Of a DNA stretch of 6,076 nucleotides, positions 5,934-6,076 are shown piece after piece (position 1 is the first letter of the stretch; each line of letters starts with the position of its first letter). The notes beneath the pieces were generated by a model. The model saw nothing but the letters and a program-made list of their open reading frames with translations. It made no database searches and had not been told where the DNA came from. The stretch is from JAWVEV01 sp033856535. Its GTDB lineage: Bacteria; Actinomycetota; Thermoleophilia; Miltoncostaeales; Miltoncostaeaceae. Both the position numbers and the translations under genes were made by a program. Location of the stretch: contig JAWVEV010000208.1 of the NCBI GenBank assembly GCA_033856535.1, forward strand, positions 1 through 6,076. The letters are read 5' to 3'.

Positions 5934-6076
5934 ATGGCGGTGAAGCTGCACAATCCGGGCTATGACCGCGCGAAGAAGCTCGTCGGCGACGGCCGGGTCG
6001 TCCTCGACGAGCGGGACGCCTGGAGCGAGCACCAGCCGTCGGCCGACCAGGAGAACGCGTTCATCGAGGAGCACGG
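5934..6076 (+). CDS. Conserved small hypothetical protein (3' partial)
   Basis: The frame starts at ATG 5934 and is still open at the right edge, giving 47 complete codons. The sequence is highly charged: MAVKLHNPGYDRAKKLV, then a VVLDERDAWSEHQPSADQEN stretch, then FIEEH. It resembles, from memory, a small family of about 110-120 residues widespread in actinobacteria that begins MAVK and carries a similar WSEHxPSA...EN...HG pattern; its function is unknown to me and I could not check the match. The ATG follows GGGGA at only 1-2 nt, so the start signal is weak. The short leader predicted from the -10-like element at 5918-5923 may explain this. The upstream inverted repeat suggests its own regulation. 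Confidence 0.75.
   Translation, partial: MAVKLHNPGYDRAKKLVGDGRVVLDERDAWSEHQPSADQENAFIEEH

Noticed and set aside
5616..6074. Minus-strand frame of 152 codons across the right end
   Set aside because: It is antisense to two small genes that have better N-termini and promoter-like signals, and shows no family motif. Rejected with moderate confidence.

Overview
The window is very GC-rich (roughly three quarters G+C by eye), with nearly every third codon position G or C, ATG/GTG starts and tightly packed genes. Together with a MarP-type membrane serine protease, a DUF1684 protein and a C-terminal small protein of a type I associate with actinobacteria, this suggests a chromosomal segment of an actinomycetote, possibly a Thermoleophilia/Solirubrobacterales-like lineage. 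The phylum is a reasonable inference; the order is a guess. I see no mobile element, tRNA, rRNA, CRISPR array or phage gene.

Layout, left to right. (1) At the left edge is the 3' part of a plus-strand gene for a CvpA-type membrane domain fused to a trypsin-like protease (MarP-like). It ends 4 bp from a convergent gene, and a strong hairpin spans both stop codons. (2) On the minus strand is a two-gene unit, read from right to left: a stand-alone STAS-domain anti-sigma factor antagonist, then a protein of the argininosuccinate lyase family. The lyase keeps the family fold and the catalytic serine loop, but several substrate- and acid-side residues are changed. (3) A short divergent promoter region (about 2945-3038) separates this unit from a plus-strand unit. 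That unit runs: a 59-residue two-helix membrane protein, ilvD (dihydroxy-acid dehydratase, branched-chain amino acid synthesis) 2 bp later, and a DUF1684 protein 13 bp after that. (4) After a 76-bp gap holding an imperfect hairpin come two small plus-strand genes: an 89-residue hypothetical protein and a conserved small protein cut by the right edge. A perfect 7-bp inverted repeat lies over the likely promoter of the last gene.

How the genes relate: only ilvD has an assigned metabolic step, and no other ilv or leu gene is visible, so it sits apart from the rest of its pathway in this window. The ArgH-like protein should not be called argH without checking, because its active site departs from true argininosuccinate lyase. 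No anti-sigma kinase or sigma factor is visible next to the STAS gene. I found no convincing new multi-gene system. The most interesting points are the altered lyase paired with a STAS regulator, the small membrane protein coupled to ilvD, and the inverted repeat before the final gene.
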